This document shows, piece by piece, positions 9,106 through 19,760 of a DNA stretch of 64,000 bases (positions are counted from its first letter, which is position 1; each line of letters starts with the position of its first letter). The notes under the pieces are model-generated. The model did not search any database, was not told where the DNA came from, and was given only the letters and a program-made list of their open reading frames with translations. Made by a program: the position numbers and the translations under genes. Source of the DNA: Macrobrachium rosenbergii (taxonomy: Eukaryota; Arthropoda; Malacostraca; Decapoda; Palaemonidae); assembly GCF_040412425.1 (NCBI RefSeq), contig NC_089781.1, positions 55,689,313 through 55,753,312 on the forward strand. Direction: 5' to 3'.

Positions 9106-11467
9106 TCATTTTCTAGGGTTGGATTTGTTGAAGGGTTTCCTAGATGGTCTGGAGGTTCGGAGGTTGGTTCTAGGTTGGGACTGGATGCGGCCTCTACCTC
9201 CTCGAAAGGGATGTTGCTGCAGGGGTGACGACATCCTAGGAGTTGCAGTTGAAGTGGCTCTTGCTGGAAACTTCATTCTTTTGGTGGATTGAGTGATGAG
9301 GTCTTGAGTTGATTTCTTTTGTAAATCGACTGAAATCCGATCTAGAGTGTCTTGTGGGAACAGATTATCCTTGTCTAGGGGTGCAAATAGAAGTGAAGAA
9401 CGTTCTGATGGGGAGACCCCTTTTGCCGTAAACGAGCACCACAAATCTCACTTCTTGAGGATTCCCGTTGTGAAGATGATAGCTAGTTCTACTCCTCCAT
9501 CTCTTACAGCTCTATCCGCGCACCCCAGTACTCCCAGCCAGTCCGCAGCAAAGTTTTATTGCAGGGACACACAGTCTTCTATTTTCTTAGCTAGAGCTCC
9601 TACCGTCCAATCTAGAAAACTAAAAATCTCAAAGACTTTGAAAATATCTTTGAGAAGATGGTCCAACTCTGAGGTTGTGAAAAGAATTCTGGCCGAAGTG
9701 AAAGCTGAACGACGAGAAGCATCTATGATACTGGAGAAGTCTCCCTGAGAGGAGGCAGAAACTCCCAAGGACAGCGCTTCTCCAGCTGCATAAGACAGGT
9801 ACTTCTGCCTTATTAAGCGAGAAGGAGGTGCACAAAAGACCGCCTTCCCGACTTTCCTCTTCTCTGCTAGCCAGGCATCCATGCGGCTGAAAGCTTTCTT
9901 CAATGACGAAGACAAAACCATACGCGTAAGTCTGGCAGTACCTGGTGGTTGACACATGCTCAGGTAGGCTGAACCCGGAGATAATGGAACGACTGGGGAG
10001 AAGGACAACGGGTAGCAGACCAGGAAAAATCTGAGTAGAGCCGAGTAATGAGAGGTGGGTTGTTCTCCTTCTGCAGGCTCCTCGGTGGACAAAACGGGCG
10101 ATCCTGGGGGTTCCACGGTGTCCTGTACCGCTGGAGTAGGTTTTTCAAAAAGGCTCAAAACTTTGTCAAGCTGGAGTTGAAGTGGCGCCAAAGAAGGGTC
10201 TTGAGAGGCCGACGGAAATTCTTGTTGCTGGGTCGCGAAAACATTAGAAGTGGGGTGGAAGGGAGAGGCACCCCCATCGACTGGGCGCACGGACAATAGG
10301 CGCCCACTCGTTGTTGAAGCAGACACTGACTCCTTGGAAGCAACTGCATTGTCCGTGGACATTTGGCGTGCCAAGGATGGGCGCTCTGTGATCTGACGAT
10401 CCCATTCCGAGCGATCAAACACGGGTTCTTCTGACTTGGAAACTGTGTGCTCCCGAACAGGTAAGGCGAGCTGCGCGCGCAGGTGATGGGCGCTCTGAAG
10501 GCGAAAGCTCGGATGCACAACGATCTGTGAGTTGTCGCTTATGCACATTACTGGCGTACACTGGGCGCTTTCTTGCACATGAAAGGGAGCGAGAATCTCT
10601 TGTTGGCGAATCCCAGAAACTACAAGAAGGGAGAGGGCTATGTTCTCTCTCTACCGCTCGCTTACGAGGCTGGTGGGAATCTGAATCCATTGAAGCTCCC
10701 GGCCTTTTCAGTGGCCTAGATACATGTGCAAAACGGTCACCACGTTTCTTTGATGTGGGAGGGTCTGAATCACTTGAAGAAAGGGGATGGGTATCCAATC
10801 TAATACCTTTCCAACGGTATTCTTCCGCAGCCTGGGATCGGCGGACAACAGGCTCGGATGAGACGACGACTGCCCGTGGGCAAACCCCACTGACCTCCCT
10901 TGGACTGCCAGTTTGCTTCCTCCCATGTTTGCAAGGGGAGTTTTGCAGGGACCTTGGTCTAGGAGCATCGGTGGGACGAACACATCACTCGACACAACAC
11001 TTTTAAATTTGTCCATTAGGACCTTCACAGAGTTCCCAATTTGGGAAACAGTATTCACAAGTAAATTAAATTTTTGATCTACCCGTGCTTCTAAGCTGGC
11101 AATGGCATTGGGTTCATCAGAATGAGAGTTAGGTACAGGAGTGACAGGAAAAGCTGGAGGACTGGAAATGGGAGAAAAAGCTGTCACAGGCATTGAAGGG
11201 ATAGGCAAAACATCAATATCATCCCTTGAAGAATGGCCTACACTAGCAGAAGCCTTTGCTTCGGCCCTAGCTGTAGCTTTTCTAATTCGGTCACGTTTTC
11301 CATTTACTCTTTTCCCAGTCCTTACATTCGTCACAATTCAATTCAGGCAAACAAATTTGTTCCCTACAAGTACAACAAATGGTATGTATGTCGTATTTTA
11401 CCGACGTAAGTCTAGTTTTGCAGCCTTTGCTGCAGTACCTAATGCTGGATAAACTAGAGTCCGACAT
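9106..11467 (-). pseudogene. Gag-like region of DIRS lineage D
   Basis: The minus-strand start is an ATG at 11465-11467, followed by a cysteine-rich segment (CSKGCK, then CCTCREQIC, then CDECKDWEK) that ends in a frameshift near 11300. The sense continues through 10708-11334 (basic and Ala-rich, then IASLEARVDQKFNLLVNTV), 10415-10798, 9556-10578 (DAWLAEKRKVGKAVFCAPP, LKDIFKVFEIFSFLDWT) and 9106-9444. The start is chosen because the Cys motif resembles the one at the head of gag in copies B and C. A structural particle-forming role is inferred from position only. The last part is rich in Arg, Gly and Pro. Confidence 0.6.
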
Positions 11468-11805
11468 AATGGTAAAAAATTCTAAATGAATAAGTCACAA
11501 TTGAAGTATCCAAAATTCTAGCTAGGCTAGATAGCTGCGCTACCAAAACCAAAGAGTGCTTCACCAAAGATGATCTCCGACCATCCGGTGAAATCGAAAA
11601 CGAGAGCTGCTAATAACTGTTATTTAGTCATTAACCGGCAGAAACGAATTGAGCTCCTTAGCTAAGTTGTAACTATTCTTCCCCAATAGTGGGCGGGGCA
11701 ATATACCTACACCTAAAACAAAAGAGCGCTACCACGAATTTTGAATTTTGAGCTGCCGCGTAAAGTAGAAACTATAGCTATGTAATTATTTGTTAAGTTA
11801 CTTAT

Positions 11806-11892
11806 ATAAAAACTTTCTTTCCGCTTAAATAACTCTCAAATCCTGTCAATCAGCAGACACTTTTTTGTAAATAGAGGCTCGGCGTTTAAGGG
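11806..11892 (-). mobile_element. Solo end of a TTAA-type satellite-carrying transposon
   Basis: The sequence ending GTAAATAGAGGCTCGGCG, TTTAAGGG|TTAA (TTAA at 11893-11896) is the reverse complement of the left end of the element at 57157. Similarity extends back through an AAAAACTTTCTTTCCGC stretch and then stops at DIRS lineage D sequence. Only about 90 bp of the element remains, abutting the Ty3 coding frame exactly at the TTAA. Confidence 0.7.
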
Positions 11893-11896
11893 TTAA

Positions 11897-13613
11897 GTAA
11901 GTCCCACAATAAAATGAAGGTTAACTATGATTCAAATTCTGAACAAAGAAATTTCAAACCAGGTGATTTAGAATTGTTGTTCCTACCTGTAAGAAAATCT
12001 CCTTTAGAACCCAGTTATCAAGGTCCCTATCAAGTAATTTCTAAGGAAAGTAATCTTAGCTATATAATAGCTACACCTGGAAGGAGGAAGATACAGAAGT
12101 TGGTACATGTTAATTTGATTAAGGAGTATCACCCAAAAGATGAAATAGTGCCTACTTTGATAACTGAAAATGTAGCTGGTAAAGGATATGATGACTTCTG
12201 TATTAGTGGTAAAGAAGCTAAAATTCAGAACTCTGAAGTGCTTAAAAATCCTTCTACTAAATTAAGTAATTTATCTCTAACCCAAACAGATGATGTGAAA
12301 CAGTTACTCATGCAGTTCAAAGAGATATATGGAGATGTCCCTAAAGCCTGCACAGCAGTCAGTCACGATGTCCAGTTGGTTGAAGGTGCCATTCCAGATA
12401 AGCAGCCATTCTACAGACTATCAAGTGAAAAGCTATGGATACTAAAGCAGGAAGTCAATTTTTTGTTAAATAATAATCTTGTGGAACAAGTGGCAGTCTG
12501 GACATCCCCCTGAATACTTGTTGAAAAGAAAGGTGGTGGTCATCGCATGTGTACTTATTTCTGCAAGGTTAATTCCATGACTCAAATGTTCTTATCCCTT
12601 GCCTCATATAGAGGACATGATTGACTCTGTTGGAAATTACAAGTTTGTGACAAAGTTGGATTTTCTAAAGGGGTACTATCGAATCCCTTTGACTGATGAT
12701 ACAAAGAGAATCTCTTCATTTGTGACTCCATTTGGTTTATACCAGTATAAAGTACTTCCATTTAGTATGACCAATGCACCAGCCACATTTCAGCGGATGA
12801 TGGATGTTGTAACGGCAGGGCTAGAAGGAGTGAAGGTTTATCTAGACGACTTAGTAATTTTCTCATGTACTTGGGAGGAACACCTAAAAACCCTGTCTAT
12901 ACTTTTTCAAAGGCTTCTGTAGTACAGCTTGACAATGATTCTACACAAAAGTGAGTTTGGGAAAGCTCAACTTGTCTATTTGGGTCACAAAGTTGGAAGT
13001 GGGAGCATAATGCCAGTAAACACAAAGACTGAAGCTACTGCTCAATGGCCTGCACCAAATTCAAGGAAGGAAGTTCAAAGATTTTTGGGCGTGTAGTGTA
13101 GCTGCTCCATTAACGGCCTAGTGAGCCCAAAAAGAAAATTTAATTGGACATATGCCTGCAATGAAGCATATGAGAGCTTACAGAATATGCCTGTTACTGC
13201 TCCCATTCTAAAGGCTGCAGACTTTGAACAGCCATTCTGTCTGCAAGTAGATGCTTCAGCTGTTGGAGTAGGAGTAGCCTTACTTCAAGAAGAAAAAGAT
13301 GGGATTATGCATCCAGTTTCTTATTTTCCTCAGAAGCTAAAGCATCACCAGAGATCTTACTCAGTCATAGAGAAAGAGGCCCTTGCATTTTTGCTTGCCC
13401 TTCAAATATTTTAAGTCTACCTGGACAACAGTAAAACAATTGTGGTATATTGTGACCATAATCCACTAAAATTCATCTCTTGTATGAAGAATTGAAAGCC
13501 TCAGCTTACATGGTGGTAGCTGACTCTTCAACCATACAACGCTGATATCCAACACATAGGAGGAAGGACAACATTGTGGCAGATTTCTTATCAAGAGTTC
13601 CAGAATAAAGGTT
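11897..13613 (+). pseudogene. Gmr1-like Ty3 retrotransposon pol: integrase C-terminus, RT, RNase H
   Basis: The order is the notable feature. An integrase GPY/F module comes first (NFKPGDLELLFLPV, PSYQGPYQVI, LVHVNLIKEYH at 11940-12130), then RT (VKQLLMQFKEIYGDVPK, then FVTKLDFLKGYYRIPL and VYLDDLVIFS at 12640-12860), then RNase H (QPFCLQVDASAVGVG, HQRSYSVIEKEALAF at 13220-13400) ending ADFLSRVPE and a stop at about 13607. Integrase before RT is typical of the Gmr1 group, not ordinary Ty3/gypsy. A TGA near 12510 replaces an expected cysteine codon, and several frameshifts follow. The 5' part is lost at the TTAA junction; the 3' LTR lies beyond DIRS copy B. Confidence 0.8.
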
Positions 13614-13636
13614 GTTGTTTGTACATCTATAAATAA

Positions 13637-14115
13637 GGGATTTTGACAAAGGAAAAATCTATTTCTGAGGAAGGTCCCGTGTCACCCGGTGAAATTCCAT
13701 TACAGCACGAATTTCTAGGTATAACCTTGCTAGATATACCAGAGAAAAAGAGCTTTCAGGAAAGCTGGGTTACTACCCCCAGTCGAGCGTCTTCTAGGAA
13801 GACGTCGGGTATAAGGAGGGGTGAGTGAATACCACTACCACGGAAACCTACTCGAAAGATCTCTCCCTGTCAAAACCCCCGGAACAGCGCGGTGAGCCGT
13901 TACAGCTCCCACACCAAACACCCGCCAGGACGGCGACACCAGCGCCACCTACCTCATTCCATGCTAGCACTAACCCCAGACTTGGCATGTGCAAGAGGGG
14001 GGGGGAGAGTACTAGGTGATTCAGGAGGGGTCACGGGTGACACGGGACCTTCTCAGAAATAGATTTTTCCTTTGTCAAAATCCCTTTTCTGAGTCCAGTC
14101 CCGTGTCAGCCGGTG
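13637..14115 (-). repeat. 3' inverted terminal repeat and internal complementary region of DIRS copy B
   Basis: The module begins GGGATTTTGACAAAGG and runs through sequence matching the inverse of 21475-21775 (GGTATAACCTTGCTAGAT, GGCGACACCAGCGCCACC). It ends with an inverted copy of its own start (CCTTTGTCAAAATCCC near 14088), followed by TTTCTGAGTCCAGTCCCG, the tip of the 5' repeat. The right end thus carries about 30 bp more than the left, and a region complementary to both tips. This is the arrangement known from DIRS1, where it guides circle formation during reverse transcription. Confidence 0.75.
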
Positions 14116-14729
14116 AAATCGTGATAGAGAATCATGCCAAGGCTGCAAGTACCAGGAAAAGAAATGGGGGTAATCTGAAGAAAAGGCAAAAGTTTACCAA
14201 AATAATTTTAATTAAGGAATCTCTTCCATGTGAGCAAGAATACTAAGACTAAGGCATATTAAATCTAAGGCACATCAAAAAACTTAATACTATGAACATG
14301 GGGAGGTCCCTGACACAACGGAGAAGAGGCCCCAAAAAATCTTAAAATTACTTGAGCAAAGTGAAACATGAAAAGTGCAAAAATAACTGCAAATATAACC
14401 TTAATACTATACACATAAACTTATTCTAAACACGTAAGAGAAAAAATCAATGAGCATTAACATATACATATATCTGGGGTACGTGGAGCCAAATAAAAAC
14501 TGTCCAGTACCCCATAAGAAAAACAATCATGGCATGTCAGATTACACTTTTCCAATAACAGGTACAAGATACATCAATATGAGGAGCCAGGCAGTGAGGT
14601 ATAATCAACCAGGAGAATAAGCAGAAAAGTAAATGAGGCAGGCGGGCGGGGGGAAAAGGAAAGGACAAGGATATGATTAATTAAGGTGGGGAGATGACAC
14701 TTCCCACAGCTATGGTAGAAAATTTCAGG
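14116..14729 (-). other. 3' untranslated region of DIRS copy B
   Basis: I see no coding sequence between the recombinase and the terminal module. The same stretch occurs in copy C, where a TTAA transposon sits inside it. At 14341-14360 copy B reads TTAAAATTACTTGAGC and provides a near-empty site for that insertion. Confidence 0.7.
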
Positions 14730-15793
14730 GCTTGAAAGTGATTTTTAAATAGTGGCGTTTAAACACTAGAGGTGATTTCCAACCCGTGTATTTAGATAAC
14801 TCTGAGAAGTCCATATTATGAAAGTAATTAATGGAAGTAGCAACTGCTCGAATATCATGAACCTTTGGGAACTGAATCTGGGTTGGCCTGTTTAATGAAA
14901 TAAAGAATTTGTTGTCTTATAGCATTTAGTGAAAGAGTACCACCTTTCTCCCTGATAAAAAGAGGACCCGACTTACACTGTGGAGTTCTTAAAAGGTAAG
15001 ATTTAAGTGTATAAACTGGACATAAAGACTGGTCTTGAGGAAGGGGCACCACCTTCCAAGGAGACCACCTGTCTTGTGGGTCTTCGTTCTTAGCTAAAAA
15101 TCTAGGGTCAGGGGAAAGGAGGACCTCTCCAGACGGGAGGAAGTTCACATAATTATCACCTCTAGTGAGAGCCGACAGCTCTGAGATTCTAGCACCTGAA
15201 GCCAAGCTAATCAAAAATAAGGTCTTCCTTAACAGATCCTGATAAGAGCAATGAAAGTTATCCATCTCTGATGCTAACTTGAGGACGTCATTGAGAAACC
15301 ACGTAACAGACTGTGGGCGTGATACTGGTCTCAGACGAGCGCATGCTCTGGGGATAGATGAAAATAAGAATCTGTAAGGTCGATTTTAAAGCCGTAAAGA
15401 AATACTTTCTTTAATGCTGACTTGATTGTGGTAATAGTGGCGGAGCAAGGCCTTTCTCAAACAATGATCTAAAGAAGGAAACTCCTAAATTAGCTGTCAT
15501 GACTTTGGCTTCAGATGCTTTTAGGAAGGAGGCTAATTTTTTGACTGCTGAGTCATACTGTCTAATAGTAGAATCTCTTTTATCTGATTCTAAAAACAGA
15601 GTGTTGACAGGGTCAATGTTCGCTCCTTTTGGGCTGCGAATTTTATAAAGTCCATAAAACTAGGGCATTCTGAATTCTTGAGGAAGCTGACACAGTCTTG
15701 GTTTGTACTGTCTGCGTCAGAATGGGCTTGGGAATCCGAAGACTCCGTAATCCCAGTTCCTGAAGAAGAGGGAACCAATTGCTCTTCGGCCAA
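14730..15793 (-). pseudogene. Tyrosine recombinase of DIRS copy B
   Basis: On the minus strand the N-terminal part reads DCVSFLKNSECPSFMDFIKF, the core DLLRKTLFLISLASGARIS, then LSPDPRFLAKNEDPQDRW and GGTLSLNAIRQQILYFIK. After a frameshift near 14860 it continues with VHDIRAVATS and FKRHYLK at about 14750. The catalytic Arg (GARIS), the HDIR His and Arg and the nucleophilic Tyr (RHY) are all present as codons. Frame breaks near 14860, 15270-15590 and 15810 disrupt the protein. It would integrate the circular element DNA, which explains why no target duplication is seen. Confidence 0.8.
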
Positions 15794-15809
15794 TAGGGGG
15801 CTACTAGGG

Positions 15810-17433
15810 CTAATTGACCTTGAATGTCCTGAGTTTGTGTAAAACTTTCAGCAGTAAATTTATTGGAGGAAAAGATAAATCTTCTCCCAATTGTTCCAAT
15901 CTACTGTCATTGCGTCTATGGCATCGCCTGAGGGTCCAGGTTGGGGCCCACATAACAGGGGAGCTTGAAGTTGCTCTCCGTTGCGAACAGATCCACTTGG
16001 AGGCCCGGAACCCGGCGCAAATCCATTTGAAAGATTCCACGTCCAGGGACCACTCCGTCTCCAACGGAGTAGTCCTGGACAGGGAATCCGCCACCACGTT
16101 CCGCACCCCGCTAGGTGGGTGGCTGACAGGTGCCAGCTGTGCTTGTTCGCCAGGAGAAGATAGCAACCATTACTTGGTTTACTCGGCCTGATTTGGAGCC
16201 GCCCCTGTTGATGCAATGAACTACCACTGCGCTGTCCAATACCAACCTGATATGAATCGGTTGGGGGGCGGATTTTCTTCAAAGTTAGAAAGACCGCCAT
16301 AGCTTCCAGGGTATTTATATGGAACTGCTGAAACATTGTGGACCACGTTCCTTGTACTTTTGTTTTGGTGAATATCCCCCAGCCGCTTAGGGAAGCGTCT
16401 GTGTGAACAACTAGTGCCGGAGGGGAAATTGAAGCGGAACTGTTTTGGACAGGCCCTTGACCGAGGCCCAAGGGCGCAATCTTGTCTTTAAGATTTGAGG
16501 AATGGAGGAGACCTTGTCTCTGAGCTTGACATTGGCTCGACTCCGCCACACTCTGTTTATGTCTTTTAATTTCGCTTTTAAGAGCAGGTCTGTCACTGAG
16601 GCAAACTGAAGAGATCCAAGGACCCTTTCTTGGGACCGGCGGGATGCTGATGGATTTTGAGGAATCTCTTGGTGAGAGATGCTATCTCTTTCCTCTTGGG
16701 AGGCGGAAGGACAGCGTGTGAGATGACAGATCCCACTGGAGACCCAACCACTGAAACCGGGACTCGGAGTCAGGCGGGACTCTCTCTGTTCAGTTGAAAA
16801 CCTAGCGACTCCAGGAAATTGATGACTATGGACGTAGCTTTCTGACACTCCGGAACTGTTGGTGCCCAAATTATCCAATCGTCTAAATATGCTGCTAGGG
16901 ATATCCCTTGAGACCGGAGTTGTTGTACTACCGTGTCCGCCAGCTTTGTGAATATCCTGGGCGCAATGTTCAGACCGAAGGGCATGACCCTGAAGGAGTA
17001 GGCTTGATTCCCGAGTCTGAAACCGAGGAACTGAGAGAAGTTCCGGCGCAACTGGGACGTGATAATAAGCGTCTGAAAGATCGATAGAGGTGGTGACGGC
17101 TCCACGCGAAGTAGAGTCCGTGACCTGAGCTACCGTAAGCATGCGAAATTTGTCGCATTTTATGTAGAGATTTAGACGCGACAGATCCAGGATCACTCTT
17201 TGCTGATCGGAGTCTTTTTGGGAACAGTGAATAACCTGCCTTGAAACTTTAGGTGCCTTACTTTCTTTATTGCCCGTTTGTTGAGCAATTCTGTCACGTA
17301 ATCCTTTAGGATTGATGTGGGTGGCTGGTAAAACCTGGTTAGAGGAGGAGGGTCTTTGATCCAGCTCCATCCTAGTCCTTTGGACACAATGCTGTGTGCC
17401 CAAGGGCTGAAGGTCCATTGGTCCCTGAACCAA
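15810..17433 (-). pseudogene. Reverse transcriptase and RNase H of DIRS copy B
   Basis: The minus-strand segments give VILDLSRLNLYIKCDKFRM, TTSIDLSDAYYHVPVAPE, RVMPFGLNIAPRIFTKLAD and LAAYLDDWIIWAP (RT with its YLDD catalytic box). Then come LVVHTDASLSGWGIFTK, MFQQFHINTLEAMAVFL and DSLSRTTPLETEWSLD (RNase H and its C-terminal extension). The coding sense alternates between frames, so the polyprotein is interrupted. It lies between gag and recombinase, as in copy C, and no methyltransferase domain is visible. Confidence 0.85.
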
Positions 17434-17479
17434 AACAGGCGACCGCCTACCTGTGTTCTCTCAGTGGGAGGGAGCGGGT

Positions 17480-19760
17480 TTATTCCCCTACCACGTCCAG
17501 GTCTTCCCCTTGGGGTGGTGTTGGGCTTTCCTCTATGGGGGCTTTGCCTCTTCCTCCCCTTGCAACCCTATTAAGGCCGTGAAAGTAACCACGGCCTTCA
17601 TATGTGGGGTTGTATGCCGGTGAGGCCACATAGGAGGGTGCAGCTGGTTGGACCAGCACATACTGTTGGGGGTGAGCCTTGGAAGTAGAAGGCTGCTCCA
17701 CTGCCGAGACCGGGACGGCTTGGACTACCGCCTGATGGTAGGGCCTCTTATGCCTCCTGAAGCGTTTACCTCCTCTCGATTGGGGGCCGGCCGATTCTGG
17801 GGTCTTACGCTTATAGGCAGAAATGCCCCAGCGAGAACGAAGACTCTGGTTGGCCCGTGTAGCCTCGGCCATAACATTTGTGACCTCCTCTTCAGGGAAG
17901 AGGTTAGGTCCCCAGATCGAGCTTTTCACGAGCTTGTTGGGCTCGTGGCGGATAGTCGCATCGGCAAGATGAACTTCCGACATTCCAGTCTGGCCATAAT
18001 AAACTCAAATAAGTCAGACTGGAAGCCTGCCAGCAAGGACTTTAGCCAATACCTGAAAGAATGGGTTCGTCCGAGCAGGAGACGGCAGTAGCTTCAGAAA
18101 GGCATACGGAGTTCAAGGATCGGGCTAACTTAACCCGAGCATCAAACTCCGCTTTCAAAGAGCTTCCGGCAGCTTGGGAGCTGCTCACTAAACTGCGTGG
18201 AAGCGCAGAAGGGGTCCAGCTTCCCGACCGTGAAAGGTGGACGGGCGTCCAGCCAGAACTCATTACTTCCTGGGAATACCAGGGAAGTAGGGTCTGTCTC
18301 CTTAGCTGTGGTAGGATTACCATCAAAGCACGCTCGGGCCGTAGCCAGAGCGACTTTGTCCAAGCAAGGGGTGGGAAGGTTGTCTCCCAGGGCAAAACAT
18401 AGTGAAGTTGCCCTTGAAAGGAGTCAACTCGTGTTGTCTGCCTGCCACTCCGTCAGAGTGCGCAGAAGAGCCGATTGAGCTTGGTCCCTAGGGACGATGA
18501 CAGTCTCCCTAGGAACCTTGTCTGACCGAATCCAAGCTTCCTCCGTAAGCCTCACGAAGCCTGGGTAAGGGGGCAGGAGATCGGGGGAAGAACTCCAATT
18601 CCTCCAACCGTCTCGTGCCAAGACCATCAAGTGTCAGTTTGCCATCATGTTGGATGGCCCGGAGGCAAAACGCCAAGGGTTACCGACATCGAACGGCGGA
18701 GGTCCGCAGTGTCGGGGATAACATACTGTGGTTCGGCTGGGGTGGGTGAGCCATTCCCGCCAGTATGTTATCATGACTGGCCAACTTCTTCGGAGATTTT
18801 GTTAAATCTCGAATCCAAGTCCTCCGTAAAACGCTTTATAAAGCTGATTAGCAAAGGCCTCTGCATCGAAAGCAGGTTGGCGAGGAGGGCTTGATTTTGC
18901 AGCCCTCTTACTCGCGCCTTTGCTGGAGGAACCAGACTTGCTCCCGGAGGCTACAGGTCCTGAGACCTTAGCCTTCGACGGGGGAAGGGCGATGCCTTCT
19001 GGAAGTCGAGGACTTGTAGCCCTTCGCCTTCCATGAAGTCTTCAACTTCAACTTGGGGATAGCAGACGGAGCTCTATCACCCAAGGAGGAAGACTTTACA
19101 AAACCTGCAAATGAAGAAATTGATGAAGCAGGGGAGTCAAATAAAGGGGGGCCCGCCCCAACAACCTCACTTACCTCACCACTTACCACCTGGTCCTGCT
19201 CTGTGTTCATGGGTTCCAGGTTGAGATCCATGGCGGCTCATCCTCCGAGACCTCAGCGTGAGAGGATATCCACTTGGGGTGGCTGGGTCTCATCCCGGAT
19301 CTGCTGGATGATAGGGGTGGCAAGGTCTTCAGGCACTGCGGCCGCCACCCGTGCGCCCGGGTAGAGCAAGTCCTCAACCTGGCGTCGAGGGCGTAGGGGC
19401 TTCCCGGCGGAACGTTCCTACCAAACCCAGCCACCCAGGCTCGGAGGGATTCCAAGGCAGACTTCTTGGAAGCTTCATCCGCCTGTAAGAAAGCCAACAA
19501 TTAGCTAAGAACGAAAACCATTCCGGGAACTCATAAACAATATACCACATATAATATGAGGAGCATAAGGCAGGAGTAATGTAAAGACTGTTACTTACCG
19601 ACTCATCCTGGACAGTTGTGCAGAGAGAGCGAAGCAAACCTCACAACCATCAGGGTGCCAGACAACCAGGTCATCCAGTCGGACCGCACAACCAGCGTGG
19701 GTCCGGCAAACTACGTGACCGTAAGGTTGTTGGAGGGAGGCGGTGCACCCGGCTCCTCAC
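17480..19760 (-). pseudogene. Gag-like protein of DIRS copy B, with an intron
   Basis: The first exon encodes a cysteine and histidine cluster (CRTHAGCAVRLDDLVVWH, then CEVCF). Across a 106-nt intron the frame joins to ADEASKKSALESLRAWVAG. Downstream are SSISSFAGFVKSSSLGDR and AIPKLK, then the body known from copy C (for example KVPRETVIVPRDQAQSALLR) in several frames. The end is rich in Pro, Tyr and Gly (YNPTYEGRGYFHG). A particle-forming role is inferred by position. Compared with copy C the reading frame is badly broken. Confidence 0.7.
19493..19598 (-). other. Putative 106-nt spliceosomal intron in DIRS copy B gag
   Basis: On the minus strand the donor is GAGTCG|GTAAGTAAC and the acceptor is TGGCTTTCTTACAG|GCGG. 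Removing the segment joins CAG GAT GAG TCG to GCG GAT GAA GCT in frame. The intron interior has stops. The equivalent interval in copy C (44724-44829) has exactly the same length, different interior bases and the same splice sites. Confidence 0.7.

Larger units (their letters stand above)
8526..11805 (-). mobile_element. DIRS-like retrotransposon, second lineage (D), internally deleted
   Basis: On the minus strand this holds a gag-like region followed by the N-terminal third of an RT, which ends abruptly after the IDMQDAYFQ motif at about 8660. No YLDD box, RNase H or recombinase follows. Its protein differs clearly from copies A to C, so a second DIRS lineage is present. About 11468-11805 is its upstream noncoding region, ending where the TTAA-type repeat end begins. 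Boundaries are approximate because no inverted terminal repeats were recognised. Confidence 0.65.

Noticed and set aside
8074..11896. A single TTAA element from TTAACCCTGAATAGGG at 8074 to the stub at 11892
   Set aside because: The 8074 end does not match the type Y or type X ends, and the interior is DIRS lineage D; the left TTAA is probably chance.
17356..18894. Plus-strand frames across DIRS copy B gag
   Set aside because: They are antisense shadows of gag; the equivalents in copy C are not conserved as protein.
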